Assembly: GCA_014651175.1 (NCBI GenBank)
Contig: BMWJ01000007.1
Span: forward strand, 248,001-312,000
DNA length: 64,000 bases
Direction of reading: 5' to 3'
Origin: Streptomyces clavifer
GTDB lineage: Bacteria; Actinomycetota; Actinomycetes; Streptomycetales; Streptomycetaceae
The translations under genes were made by a program, and so were the position numbers. Positions 1 to 8,226 of this stretch are shown here, one piece after another (position 1 is the stretch's first letter; every line of letters begins with the position of its first letter). The notes beneath the pieces were generated by a model, which made no database searches, had not been told where the DNA came from, and worked only from the letters and a program-made list of their open reading frames with translations.

Positions 1-1
1 C

Positions 2-259
2 GCCCGGATCGCCGATCTCGTAGTCACCTTCGAGGGCCCCTGGTCCACCTACGTGTCGGCGTTCAGCAGGCCTGACTGGACGGCGCGCCATGCACCCGAC
101 CGCTTCTGCCATCTGGTGTACGGCGTGCCCGAGGCACTGGCCCCGCTGGCCGTGCGCACCGCTCACGAGCGTGGCGCCGCCGTGTCCGGCCCGGTCACCG
201 GTGAACCACCCAACCCGTGGTCCCGGCTGACACCGGTACTGAGCGGAGCGGAGCGGTGA
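2..259 (+). CDS. Spherulin-4 family protein (GH135-like), C-terminal part only
   Basis: Reading from base 2 in one open frame gives the last 85 residues of a spherulation-specific family 4 protein; the N-terminus lies outside the window. The segment with ADLVVTFEGPW near its start, FCHLVYGVP in the middle and HERGAAV near the end is typical of the family's C-terminus. Fungal members (Sph3, family GH135) hydrolyse galactosaminogalactan; that activity is known for the family and is inferred here. The stop TGA overlaps a GTG start of the next gene by GTGA, which suggests translational coupling with the GH114 lipoprotein. The catalytic acids cannot be judged because most of the domain is missing. 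Confidence 0.72.
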   Translation, partial: ARIADLVVTFEGPWSTYVSAFSRPDWTARHAPDRFCHLVYGVPEALAPLAVRTAHERGAAVSGPVTGEPPNPWSRLTPVLSGAER

Positions 260-1083
260 GGCGAAGGGCTCGGGCGTGGACTGCCCTGCTGACCGTGCTG
301 GCGGTCTCGGCGACGCCCGCACTGACCGGCTGTACCGATACGGGCGGCAGCCGGGACTCGGCGGCGGACGGGCCGCGGCAGGAGCGGTGGCAGCCCGGAC
401 CGGGGCTGGCCTGGCAGTGGCAGCTCGACGGGAAGGTCGACGCCGCGGCAGCAGACGTGCCGGTCTACGACATCGACGGCTTCGAGAACGACGCCGCGGA
501 CGTCGCCCGGCTCCACCGCGACGGCCGCAAGGTGATCTGCTACATCAACGTGGGCGCCTGGGAGGACTACCGGCCCGACGCGGACGCGTTCCCCCGCTCG
601 GTGCTGGGCGGGCCGAACGGCTGGCAGGGCGAACGCTGGCTCGACATCCGCCGTATCTCCCTGCTGCGGCCGATCATGGAACGGCGGTTCGACATGTGCC
701 GGGAGAAGGGGTTCGACGCGGTGGAGCCCGACCTGGTGGAGGGGTACGCCGACGACACCGGCTTCCCGCTCACCGCGCGGGACCAGCTGAAGTACAACCG
801 CATGATCGCCGACATCGCCCACGAACGCGGCCTGGCGGTGGGCCTCAAGAACGACCTGCCGCAGATCCCGCACCTGGTGGACGTCTTCGACTTCGCGGTC
901 AACGAGCAGTGCGCGCAGTACGGCGAGTGCGCGCGGCTCACGCCGTTCATCGAGGCCGGCAAGGCCGTCTTTCACGTCGAGTACACCGAGCCGACCCACC
1001 GGTTCTGCCCGGAGTCCCGCCGACTGGGTCTCTCCTCCATGCGCAAGAAGTGGGAGCTGGGGACCTGGCGCAGGGCCTGCTGA
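256..1083 (+). CDS. GH114 endo-alpha-1,4-polygalactosaminidase-like lipoprotein
   Basis: A 275-residue protein of the GH114 (TM1410-like) fold, a family that cleaves alpha-1,4-linked galactosamine polymers. Landmarks are WQWQLDG, VPVYDIDGF, VICYINVGAWEDYR, GFDAVEPDLVEGY and LAVGLKND, which cover the usual TIM-barrel core including the acidic residues of the EPD strand. An export signal with a lipobox (ALTGC, Cys about residue 26) predicts a membrane-anchored extracytoplasmic lipoprotein. I place the start at GTG 256, overlapping the upstream TGA and preceded by GGAGCGGAGCG; a longer start at GTG 217 would add 13 residues inside the neighbour. Pairing with the spherulin-4 gene suggests joint attack on a galactosamine polymer. 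Confidence 0.85.
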   Translation: MRRRARAWTALLTVLAVSATPALTGCTDTGGSRDSAADGPRQERWQPGPGLAWQWQLDGKVDAAAADVPVYDIDGFENDAADVARLHRDGRKVICYINVGAWEDYRPDADAFPRSVLGGPNGWQGERWLDIRRISLLRPIMERRFDMCREKGFDAVEPDLVEGYADDTGFPLTARDQLKYNRMIADIAHERGLAVGLKNDLPQIPHLVDVFDFAVNEQCAQYGECARLTPFIEAGKAVFHVEYTEPTHRFCPESRRLGLSSMRKKWELGTWRRAC

Positions 1084-1279
1084 ACGGGCGGGTCCGGGGC
1101 TCGACGGCGCTCGGACACCGGACGAGTCGCTCCGATGGGCCTTGGTCCCGTCGGGTCGGCCTGCGTACGCGGGAGCAGGGCCGAAGGCTGGTCCCCAGCC
1201 GCATCCAGCTCCGGCCGCGAAGGAATCGGTCCCGACGCGATACGCACCCCGGCGGGGCCCGGACCGGCGCCATGTCGGA

Positions 1280-1298
1280 CCCGGGCTCGAGGCCCGGG
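1280..1298 (-). terminator. Hairpin after the methyltransferase gene
   Basis: A perfect 7-bp stem (CCCGGGC / GCCCGGG, loop of 5) begins eight bases past the stop of the minus-strand methyltransferase operon. It lies between convergent genes, so it may stop transcription from both sides. There is no U-tract, as is common in actinomycetes. Confidence 0.55.
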
Positions 1299-1305
1299 CG
1301 CGGCG

Positions 1306-2157
1306 TCATGTTCGGGCTTTGTTCGCGAACACCCACCGGTTCCCCGCCAGGGCGTCGTTCTCCTCGGGCAATGGGCCGCGGCCGTGCCGACGGGTGAAGT
1401 CGTAGGGGGTGTGGACCGATGTGGACCAGCCCCTGCTCGTCAGATCGGCGTCGGAGTCGGGCCGCGTTTCCCTGTCGAACAGGTTGAGCAGGTCGATGCC
1501 GATCTGCTCTGTCGTCGAGGTGTAGAGAGGGCTGTCGCGGTATTCCAGCAGGTCCTTGTCGAGCTTGACCTCGTAGGCCAAGGCGCTCCCTTCGGTGCTC
1601 AGTCGGTCCACCCTGTCGATGAGGGACTTCTCGGCGTCGGGCGGCAGGTAGAACAGCAACCCCTCGGCCAGCCAGACACTCGGTGCGGCCCGGTCGAAGC
1701 CGGCATCGGCGAGTGCTCCGACCCAGTCGGCGCGGAGATCGATGGGAAGGGGTACGCGCACGGCCCTCGGGGTGGCCGACAGACCGTCGAGCACCTTCTG
1801 TTTGAACGCCAGGACTCCTTCCCTGTCGACCTCGTAGACCACGCATCCGGGAGGCCACTCGAGCCGGAAGGCCCGTGAGTCCAACCCTGCTCCGAGCAGC
1901 ACGACTTGGCGGGCGCCATCCGTGGACACCGACTGGAGGAGGAAGTCGTCGAGGACCCTCGTGCGCAGTCCGAAGTAGCGTGCGAATCGTCCCCACAAGG
2001 GGTTCGCGTCGCCGTCCGGTACCTGGTGCATGCGGACCGGCCAGCCGGCGGACGCCGGTGCGGCGCGCACGAAGTGCTCCGCATAGACGTCCCGGGCCAG
2101 GGCGTCGTGACGGTAGGTCTCGATCGCCCGTGCGGCGGCGACCAGGAGAGCGGTCAC
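1306..2157 (-). CDS. Class I SAM-dependent methyltransferase (leucine carboxyl methyltransferase-like)
   Basis: A 283-residue methyltransferase of the actinobacterial leucine-carboxyl-methyltransferase-like family. It opens with TALLVAAARAIET, has the SAM-binding strand VVLLGAGLDSRAFRL (about residues 85-99), then VYEVDREGVLAFK and VWLAEGLLFYLP, all family hallmarks. Members methylate carboxyl or hydroxyl groups of small molecules; the substrate here is unknown. The start is the GTG at 2157, placed just after a near-ideal ribosome site (GGAAGGAGGTG, 6 bases away). A GTG at 2319 overlapping the upstream stop would add 54 low-complexity residues and is less likely. Last gene of the four-gene operon; methylation of a furan acid or alcohol is an attractive but unproven role. 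Confidence 0.82.
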   Translation of the reverse strand: MTALLVAAARAIETYRHDALARDVYAEHFVRAAPASAGWPVRMHQVPDGDANPLWGRFARYFGLRTRVLDDFLLQSVSTDGARQVVLLGAGLDSRAFRLEWPPGCVVYEVDREGVLAFKQKVLDGLSATPRAVRVPLPIDLRADWVGALADAGFDRAAPSVWLAEGLLFYLPPDAEKSLIDRVDRLSTEGSALAYEVKLDKDLLEYRDSPLYTSTTEQIGIDLLNLFDRETRPDSDADLTSRGWSTSVHTPYDFTRRHGRGPLPEENDALAGNRWVFANKART

Positions 2158-2315
2158 CCCTACACCTCCTTCCACGCCTTCCACGCCGGTGTTGCGATGC
2201 GTTGTGCCGACCACGTTTCCTCCGTTGGCGAGTGGGGACCGGGCTCCGTCGGACGACGGGCGGTGCGGGTCGATGCGGGCCGGTGCGGGAAGGCGGAGGG
2301 CGTCGTACGTCTCCG

Positions 2316-3419
2316 TCACCCGCTCCTCCCCTCCGGGATCACGACGGGTTTGACCACGCGGCCGGCTTCGCAGTCGTGTTCGGCCTCGTTGATGTCGGCG
2401 AGCGGATAGGTGCGGATCAGCTCGTCGAAGGGAAACCGCCCGGCCTGCCACAGCCCGATCAGGCGCGGGATCAGCAGTCCCGGTACCGCGTCCCCCTCGC
2501 AGATGTGGGAGATCCTCCTGCCTCGGTCCAGCGCTCCCGGTTCGAGCGGCAACGTGGTGTGCAGCCGTGCCACCAGACCGAGATGCCCGGTCGGGCGCAG
2601 AGCCAGGAGTGCGTCGTTGATCAGCCGGGCCGAGGCCGTGGTGTCCAGCGCGTAGCACGCGCCGCCGTCGGTCAGTCGCCTGATGCGGCCGGGCAGGTCG
2701 GGTGTGGTGGCGTACAGCGGAGTCGCGCCGAATCGTTCGGCAAGAGCCAGACGCTCGGGGTGCCGGTCGACGGCCACGGTCTTCGCCCCGGAGGCTGTGG
2801 CCGCCATCACTGCGGCCAGGCCCACCGCTCCTGCGCCGAGGACAGCGAGGGTGTCGCCGGGCCCGGCGGCGAAGGAGTTGAGGACCGCTCCGGCACCGGT
2901 GAGGAAGCCGCAGCCGAGCGGTCCGAGCAGTTCGACGGGCAGCGTGGGATCGACCCGCACGGCGTTGCGGGCGGGGACCAGCGCGTACTCGGCGAACGAG
3001 GACTGGGCGAACCACCGGGGGGCCAGTTCGTCGCCGGCCAAGTCGGTCAGCCGCGCGGCGTTCTCCGTACGCCCTCCGAAGAGGTTGAGCGAGGCGAAGG
3101 AGTCGCAGTAGCCGGGGGCCGCGGCCAGGCAGTTCCGGCAGTGGCCGCAGGAGTCGAAGCTCAGCACGACGTGGTCACCCCTGCTGAGGCCGGTGTGCGG
3201 GTCGCCCGTCTCCACCACGACACCGGCGCCTTCGTGCCCGAGGACCGCCGGCAGCGGGGAGCGCCCCGCAGAGTGCCGGACCGCGAGATCGGTCCGGCAC
3301 ACCCCGCAGCCTGCGATCCTGACCAGGATCTCGCCGTCGGCCGGTCCTGTGTGCAGGAGGACCTCCTCCAGGGCGAACCGGCCTTCGTACGAACGCAGTA
3401 CCGCTGCGCCGAATCTCAT
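2316..3419 (-). CDS. Zn-dependent alcohol dehydrogenase (MDR superfamily)
   Basis: A 367-residue medium-chain dehydrogenase. The catalytic zinc site begins with CGVCRTDLAVRH (about residues 35-46), followed by LGHEGAGVV, the structural-zinc cysteines of SCGHCRNC plus a fourth Cys a few residues on, and the NAD(P) site LGAGAVGLAA (about residues 188-197). It resembles aryl-alcohol and class III dehydrogenases that interconvert alcohols and aldehydes with NAD(P). The start is the ATG at 3419, 7 bases after AGGAGG and two bases past the stop of the aldehyde dehydrogenase. In this operon it could oxidise or reduce the hydroxymethyl or aldehyde group of a furan intermediate made by the synthase upstream; that is inference. 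Confidence 0.87.
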   Translation of the reverse strand: MRFGAAVLRSYEGRFALEEVLLHTGPADGEILVRIAGCGVCRTDLAVRHSAGRSPLPAVLGHEGAGVVVETGDPHTGLSRGDHVVLSFDSCGHCRNCLAAAPGYCDSFASLNLFGGRTENAARLTDLAGDELAPRWFAQSSFAEYALVPARNAVRVDPTLPVELLGPLGCGFLTGAGAVLNSFAAGPGDTLAVLGAGAVGLAAVMAATASGAKTVAVDRHPERLALAERFGATPLYATTPDLPGRIRRLTDGGACYALDTTASARLINDALLALRPTGHLGLVARLHTTLPLEPGALDRGRRISHICEGDAVPGLLIPRLIGLWQAGRFPFDELIRTYPLADINEAEHDCEAGRVVKPVVIPEGRSG

Positions 3420-3421
3420 CG

Positions 3422-4843
3422 TCACACCTCCTGCGGGCGGTGCACGACGAAGGGTCTGAGGTTGCCGTAGAGCCCCCATGGCCCGCCCGCGACGCCGACC
3501 CCGCTGTCCTTGGCGCCGGCGAAGGGCTGGGCGAGGGACAGTTCGGCGTGGTGGTTGATCCATGCCGTTCCGCACTCCAGCCGGTCGGCCACCTCCCCGG
3601 CCCGGTCGAGGTCGGTCCCCCACACCGAGCCGCCCAGTCCGAAGCCGGTGTCGTTGGCTGCCTCGACGGCTTCGTCGAGGTGGCCGTACGGCAGCACCGG
3701 CAGGACGGGGCCGAACTGTTCCTGTGTCACCACCGGGCTCCGGGCGGGGACATCCGCCAGGATCGTCGGGGCGAAGAAGTAGCCCGGCCGGTCCAGCCGG
3801 TGCCCCCCGGCCACGGCTCGGGCGCCGTCTGCCAGTGCCTGGGCGGTGTAGCGCTCCACCCTGGCCAGTTGGGGGGCGTTGTTGACGGGACCCAGCTGCG
3901 TGCCGGGGTCGAGGCCGGCTCCGACGACGGCGGCCTTCGCACGCTGCGCGAGGGCCTCGACCACCTGGGAGTAGAGGCGGGCCGGTGCGTAGACACGCTT
4001 GACCGCCATGCAGACCTGCCCGCAGTTGCGGAACGCCGCCCAGAACAGCCGGTCGGCGATCTCTTCCACGTCCACGTCGTCCAGCAGGATGGCGGCGTCG
4101 TTGCCGCCCAGCTCCAGGGTGACGCGCGCGAGTGAGGCCGCCGCGCCCTCCGCGACGGCCCGTCCGGTGGAAATCGAACCGGTGAAGGTCACGTGTCGGA
4201 TCCCCGGATGGGATGCGAGGCGGGCGCCGAGGGGCTCATGACCGGTGACGATCGTCAGTACGTCCTCGGGAAGGGCAGCGGAGAGGACGGATCCCAGCAG
4301 CCGTGTGGCGAGGGGGGTGAAGGGGGACGGCTTGAGCACCATCGTGTTGCCCGCGGCGAGCGCGGGCGCGAACTTGGCGGACGCGAGTTGGAGGGGGAAG
4401 TTCCACGGGACGATCGCGGCCACGGGCCCGAGGGGGCGCCAGCGGACCTCGCTGTGTACCGGCCTGCCGTCGGTGATGGGCTCCGGCTGCGGGGCCGTCT
4501 CGGCGAAGTAGCGGAGGCGGGCCGCCGTGCGGGCGATCTCCTGGTGCGACTCGGCCAGCGGTTTGCCCTGTTCACGGGTGAGCAGAGGGGCGATGTCCGC
4601 CCCGGCCGCCTCCACGGCGTCGGCTGCCGCGAGCAGTGCGGTGGTGCGGGCGGCGGGGTCGGCCCGCCAGTGGCGCCATGCCTCCTGGGCACGGCCGACG
4701 ATGGCGTCCAGCTCGTCCGGACGCTGGTCGGGAGCCTCGCCGAAGGCCTCGCCGGTTGCCGGATCGAGGACGGCGAAACGCCCACCTGGGATCACGGGTG
4801 TGCCCGTGTGCTGTCGGACGTGCCCGGGCTGATGCGTGGCCAT
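3422..4843 (-). CDS. NAD(P)-dependent aldehyde dehydrogenase
   Basis: A 473-residue aldehyde dehydrogenase of full family length. Visible motifs are VPWNFPLQL (cofactor site), FTGSISTGRAV, the general-base Glu in VTLELGG (about residue 244) and the nucleophilic Cys in NCGQVCMA (about residue 278). It oxidises an aldehyde to a carboxylate with NAD(P). It begins eight bases after the stop of the MfnB-like gene and ends two bases before the alcohol dehydrogenase start, so the genes are almost certainly cotranscribed. A furan aldehyde is a reasonable substrate guess from context; betaine-aldehyde-like or succinate-semialdehyde-like substrates cannot be excluded from sequence. Confidence 0.9.
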   Translation of the reverse strand: MATHQPGHVRQHTGTPVIPGGRFAVLDPATGEAFGEAPDQRPDELDAIVGRAQEAWRHWRADPAARTTALLAAADAVEAAGADIAPLLTREQGKPLAESHQEIARTAARLRYFAETAPQPEPITDGRPVHSEVRWRPLGPVAAIVPWNFPLQLASAKFAPALAAGNTMVLKPSPFTPLATRLLGSVLSAALPEDVLTIVTGHEPLGARLASHPGIRHVTFTGSISTGRAVAEGAAASLARVTLELGGNDAAILLDDVDVEEIADRLFWAAFRNCGQVCMAVKRVYAPARLYSQVVEALAQRAKAAVVGAGLDPGTQLGPVNNAPQLARVERYTAQALADGARAVAGGHRLDRPGYFFAPTILADVPARSPVVTQEQFGPVLPVLPYGHLDEAVEAANDTGFGLGGSVWGTDLDRAGEVADRLECGTAWINHHAELSLAQPFAGAKDSGVGVAGGPWGLYGNLRPFVVHRPQEV

Positions 4844-4851
4844 GCCGACGG

Positions 4852-5607
4852 TCAGCCCGCAGCCGGGGCGGCGGCGGTGTGTTCTCGGGCGTGCCGGTCC
4901 ATCTCCGCCCGGAAGGCGGCGACCAGCTCCGGCTGAATCCTTCCGGTGTTGCGGTCACCGCCTTCGCAGACCGCCCCCCGCACCCCCACGATGTCCGTGC
5001 CGATACGCGTCAGCACACCGAGGTCTTCCGCCTTGACGCTGCCCGCGAGGGCGGCGAGGAGACCGGCGTCGTGGGAGCGCCGCACGAACTCCGCGCAGAC
5101 CTCCGGCGGAACGTGGTCGAACAACCGTGTCCCGTCCTTGACCGCGGTGTCGAGCATGGCCGCGTCGGAGCCGGAGCGCAGGGCGATGTCGGGCAGTGCG
5201 AGCGGGTTGACGCAGCCGACCCGGTGGGCATCGGCATACCCCGAGGCGACGACGAAGGCGTCCGGCCGATGGTCCTTCACTGCCCGGACGACCGCTCGCA
5301 TGACGTCGATGGCCTGGTCGGGCGTCGTGCATCCGTAGAGGCCGACCTTGATGTAGGTGGCTCCGGAGACAGCGGCGCCGAGTGCCGCCTGGGCCACTGT
5401 GCCGGGCTTGTACGGCACGTCTCCGACGGTCGCGGACACCGGTTTGTCCGCCGGGACCGCGTCGCGGATCTCCCTGATGACCCAGGGGAAGTTCGCACCG
5501 AGCGAGCCCTCGTCGGGCTTCTTGACGTCCACGATGTCAAGGTGCTCCGCCGCCTTCGCACAGTCGAGGGCTTCCTCGACGCCGTCCGGGGAGATGAGAA
5601 GCAACAA
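4852..5607 (-). CDS. (5-formylfuran-3-yl)methyl phosphate synthase-like (MfnB family)
   Basis: A 251-residue protein of the MfnB/DUF556 family, TIM-barrel lyases that condense two glyceraldehyde-3-phosphates into 4-(hydroxymethyl)-2-furaldehyde phosphate, the furan precursor of methanofuran in archaea. The signature [16 protein letters not shown] near residue 30 contains the Schiff-base lysine region; [25 protein letters not shown] and [10 protein letters not shown] follow as in the family. I choose the TTG at 5607 because AAGGAG lies 6 bases before it and the product then starts MLLLISP, like archaeal MfnB; a GTG at 5628 would add 7 residues. It heads a four-gene operon with two dehydrogenases and a methyltransferase. 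Actinomycetes are not known to make methanofuran, so another furan product is likely. Confidence 0.85.
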   Translation of the reverse strand: MLLLISPDGVEEALDCAKAAEHLDIVDVKKPDEGSLGANFPWVIREIRDAVPADKPVSATVGDVPYKPGTVAQAALGAAVSGATYIKVGLYGCTTPDQAIDVMRAVVRAVKDHRPDAFVVASGYADAHRVGCVNPLALPDIALRSGSDAAMLDTAVKDGTRLFDHVPPEVCAEFVRRSHDAGLLAALAGSVKAEDLGVLTRIGTDIVGVRGAVCEGGDRNTGRIQPELVAAFRAEMDRHAREHTAAAPAAG

Positions 5608-6191
5608 CGCGCACTCCTTCCCCCACACATCCGCCTGTCCGTGAGCAGGTGTGCGGAGTCGCTTGGATGACTTGCGGTCTGCTCATCATTGAGGGCGCCT
5701 CGTGACCACCGGTAGGGCGCGCGGAGACCGAACGGGGTGCTGTTGGTGTGTCCAGTGCGCCGTGCACGCCGGATCCATGGGCTCCCGCCCTTGCCCCGCG
5801 CGATGTGTGGGGCGTGGCGGGCCGGGCAGCGCGGTACGCGTGGTCTCCAGCAGTCCGGGCCGGCACCCCGAGAAGGGCCGCCGACCTTCTCGAAGAGGCG
5901 CGGGACGACACGCCCGCTGCTCGGTGAGAAGGTCCGTTCATGCCGGATCGGCATCATGTTCACTCTTTCTGCTGACCGGCCGGCCCTACCCAGGACTTCG
6001 GATCCCGCAGCCCGCAGAGTGACAGCTCGAAAGCCGTGCGACCGGCCCACCGCAGACGCGACATCCCCGTCCCGCACGGTGTTCGCCGCACCTGTCGGCG
6101 ACTCACCGGTATGTCGCCGGTCGCGTCGCACGCCGTACGACGCGACCGGCACGGCCGCCCCGTCTCCCGAACTGACGAAAGGTATGAGCCC
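5608..6191. other. Intergenic region between the furan operon and the EF-hand gene
   Basis: 584 bases between divergent genes with no convincing coding sequence. It must hold the promoters for both directions. A short perfect inverted repeat, ATGCCG-gat-CGGCAT, lies at 5940-5954, and a longer hairpin is described separately. Confidence 0.5.
6116..6150. promoter_or_regulatory. 13-bp perfect inverted repeat upstream of the EF-hand gene
   Basis: GCCGGTCGCGTCG at 6116-6128 is exactly reverse-complementary to 6138-6150, with a 9-base loop. It ends 41 bases before the EF-hand ATG. It could be an operator or a leader hairpin; nothing in the sequence settles which. Confidence 0.45.
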
Positions 6192-6725
6192 ATGCGCAAC
6201 GAAGCGGTCAACCGTGTGAAACTCGTGTTCACCCTGTTCGACGCCGACGGCAACGGCGTCCTGGAATCCGACGACTTCGATCTGATGAGCAGCCGGGTCG
6301 CCGCAGCCGTGCCCGGAGCCGACGAAGCACCGAAGCAGGCCATGCGAGCCGGCTTCACGCGCTACTGGGACACGCTGGCCGGTGAGCTCGACACCGATCA
6401 GGACGGCCGGATCACCTACGACGAATACCAGGCGTGTGTCCTGTCACCGGAGCGCTTCAGCGGGGCGATCGACCAGTTCGCAGCCGGCTTCGCCCGTCTC
6501 GGTGACCTGGACGGCAGCGGGAGCGTCACCCGGCCGGTGTTCACCGGGATGCTGCGGGGGGTCGGCTTCGACCTGCCGAACATCCAAGCCCTCTTCGAGG
6601 CCCTCCGTCCCGATGACGCCGACCGGATCGGCGTGGATGCCTGGGAGACCGAGATCAGGAACTTCTACGCCCCTGACAAGGCCGGCATCCCCGCCGACCT
6701 TCTGGCGGCTGCACCGGCATCCTGA
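6192..6725 (+). CDS. EF-hand calcium-binding protein (calerythrin-like)
   Basis: A 177-residue cytosolic EF-hand protein. Three well-formed loops are visible: DADGNGVLESDDF (about residues 15-27), DTDQDGRITYDEY (about 64-76) and DLDGSGSVTRPVF (about 107-119). A fourth, DDADRIGVDAWE, lacks several ligands and is probably non-binding. This four-hand layout and length match actinobacterial calerythrin/sarcoplasmic-type proteins, thought to buffer or sense Ca2+. The ATG at 6192 follows GAAAGG by 9 bases; an out-of-frame ATG lies 8 bases upstream. The gene is monocistronic with a hairpin in its leader. Confidence 0.92.
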   Translation: MRNEAVNRVKLVFTLFDADGNGVLESDDFDLMSSRVAAAVPGADEAPKQAMRAGFTRYWDTLAGELDTDQDGRITYDEYQACVLSPERFSGAIDQFAAGFARLGDLDGSGSVTRPVFTGMLRGVGFDLPNIQALFEALRPDDADRIGVDAWETEIRNFYAPDKAGIPADLLAAAPAS

Positions 6726-6907
6726 TCCGAACCCGGTCCGGCGGCTCGCTCCGTAGGGCGTGAGCCGCCTCCCGGATCGCAGTGAGGTCTCCTGACCCCC
6801 GCGATGCGGAGGGCTTCGGCCTTGACAACCGGGGTTGAGATCCGGTCCGGGCCCACTCACCCAATCCGAACAATGGCCAGAGCCCGCCGGCGTCATGACC
6901 TGCGGTC

Positions 6908-7549
6908 TCAGCCTCGGGTGTGGTGGCGCAGTCCGTAGGTGATGGCCCGTTGGGACAGGGGGCCGAGTTCTTGCAGGGACTGGGCGAGGACGGCGAGCTG
7001 CTCGAGGGAATCCAGTGCACGGCCGGCACCCTCGGGGTCGACGCCCTCGTACAGTTCGATGCCGACGAAGGAAGCGGCCGCGGCACGGGCCAGCCCGGCA
7101 GGGTCCGCGAAGGCGGCCAGGGGGGTCGCGGCGAGCAGCCGGGTCAGAACGGCCTCCAGTTCGTGGATCCACAGCGCGAGTCCGGCTGAGGTCGCGGCCG
7201 CGAGAGCGGGCGTGGTCTGACCGGCGGCCAACAGCTGGCCGAGGACTGCCACCTGTCCGGCCGCTCGTTCCTCGGCGTGCATCGCGCGGGCGAAGGCCAG
7301 GAGCTCCGTGAGGGAGTCCAGGGTGGCGAGCCTCTCACGGTAGCGGGAGACGCGCTGTTCGGCGCCGTGGACGCAGGCGGCGGCAAGGAGCTCGTCGACG
7401 GAACCGAAGTGGTAGAAGATCAGCGCCTGGTTGACCCCTGCAGTGGTCGCGATGGAGCGGGCCGAGGTCTTGGCAATGCCCTGTTCGACCAGGGTGCGCA
7501 GGGCTCCGTCGAGGAGTTTGAGGCGGGTGGCCCCGCCGGACGCACTCAC
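6908..7549 (-). CDS. TetR/AcrR family transcriptional regulator
   Basis: A 213-residue TetR regulator. The N-terminal helix-turn-helix covers roughly residues 8-55, with TSARSIATTAGVNQALIFYHFGS as the recognition part, followed by an all-helical ligand domain. The GTG start overlaps the TGA of the DUF4166 gene by GTGA, so it is the last gene of a three-gene operon. Two matching inverted repeats (8942-8959 and 8977-8994) sit just upstream of the first gene of the operon and are the obvious targets, making this a self-limiting operon. The ligand is unknown; the neighbours suggest a lipid or hydrophobic molecule. Confidence 0.93.
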   Translation of the reverse strand: MSASGGATRLKLLDGALRTLVEQGIAKTSARSIATTAGVNQALIFYHFGSVDELLAAACVHGAEQRVSRYRERLATLDSLTELLAFARAMHAEERAAGQVAVLGQLLAAGQTTPALAAATSAGLALWIHELEAVLTRLLAATPLAAFADPAGLARAAAASFVGIELYEGVDPEGAGRALDSLEQLAVLAQSLQELGPLSQRAITYGLRHHTRG

Positions 7550-8226
7550 GCACGAGCCTCCTCGCGGACGGGCCGCAGGTCGGCGCGGGGTTCGCGCCCG
7601 CCCACGTCGACGTACTCGGCGGTGAAGGAGCCCTCGTAGCCGAAGAGGAAGCCGAAGTGCCGGTTGGTCACCCGCACCCGGATCCGGAAGCTGCCGGTGC
7701 TCTCGTCGAACGACTCGCGTACTTCGGCTTCGCCTCCGATCAGGGACGGGACGCGGACATCGACTGGGCCCTCACGGAAGCGGTGCTCGCCGGAGCGTAT
7801 GAGGAGCGAGCCGTCGGATTCGGCGCTCATGCGGAGGTCGCTGGCGAGGTGCTGGTGGGTGCCGAGGTAGTCGAGAACGCAGTCGCGTTCGGGGCTGAGG
7901 ACCATCGTGGCGTCGAAGCGGTGGGGGCCGTCAGGCAGCTGGAAGGTTCGCACGAAGGTGACGGTTTCGCGGCCGAAGGAGTCCGCGTAGGGAAAGTTCT
8001 CGATGACGAAGGGCACGTCGCGCCCTTCGCGCGGGACGAGGATGTTGCGCGTCCCGCCGAGCCGGAGGAAGGGCTTCACGAAGAGGGCCCCGTGGCGGAT
8101 CCGCTCCATCGTTCCGCGCCCGACACAGGCTTCGCCGTTGTCGAGCCCGACGGAGAAGCGGCGCCGGATCTCGGGGTGCAGACGACCGAAGTCGGCTCCC
8201 ATGTGCGTGTGGAAGATCGAGGGCAC
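7546..8226 (-). CDS. DUF4166 domain-containing protein
   Basis: A 226-residue protein of the DUF4166 family, whose biochemical function is not established. Typical segments are FHTHMGADFGRLHPEIRRRF at the N-terminus, NILVPREGRDVPFVIENFPY in the middle and FGFLFGYEGSFTAEYV at the end. No membrane segment is visible. I place the start at GTG 8226, five bases after GGAG; this matches where family similarity begins. It is coupled to the TetR gene by GTGA. The upstream reading frame runs 151 bases into this gene, which is unusual and suggests either a true long overlap or a lost stop in the neighbour. Confidence 0.78.
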   Translation of the reverse strand: MPSIFHTHMGADFGRLHPEIRRRFSVGLDNGEACVGRGTMERIRHGALFVKPFLRLGGTRNILVPREGRDVPFVIENFPYADSFGRETVTFVRTFQLPDGPHRFDATMVLSPERDCVLDYLGTHQHLASDLRMSAESDGSLLIRSGEHRFREGPVDVRVPSLIGGEAEVRESFDESTGSFRIRVRVTNRHFGFLFGYEGSFTAEYVDVGGREPRADLRPVREEARA

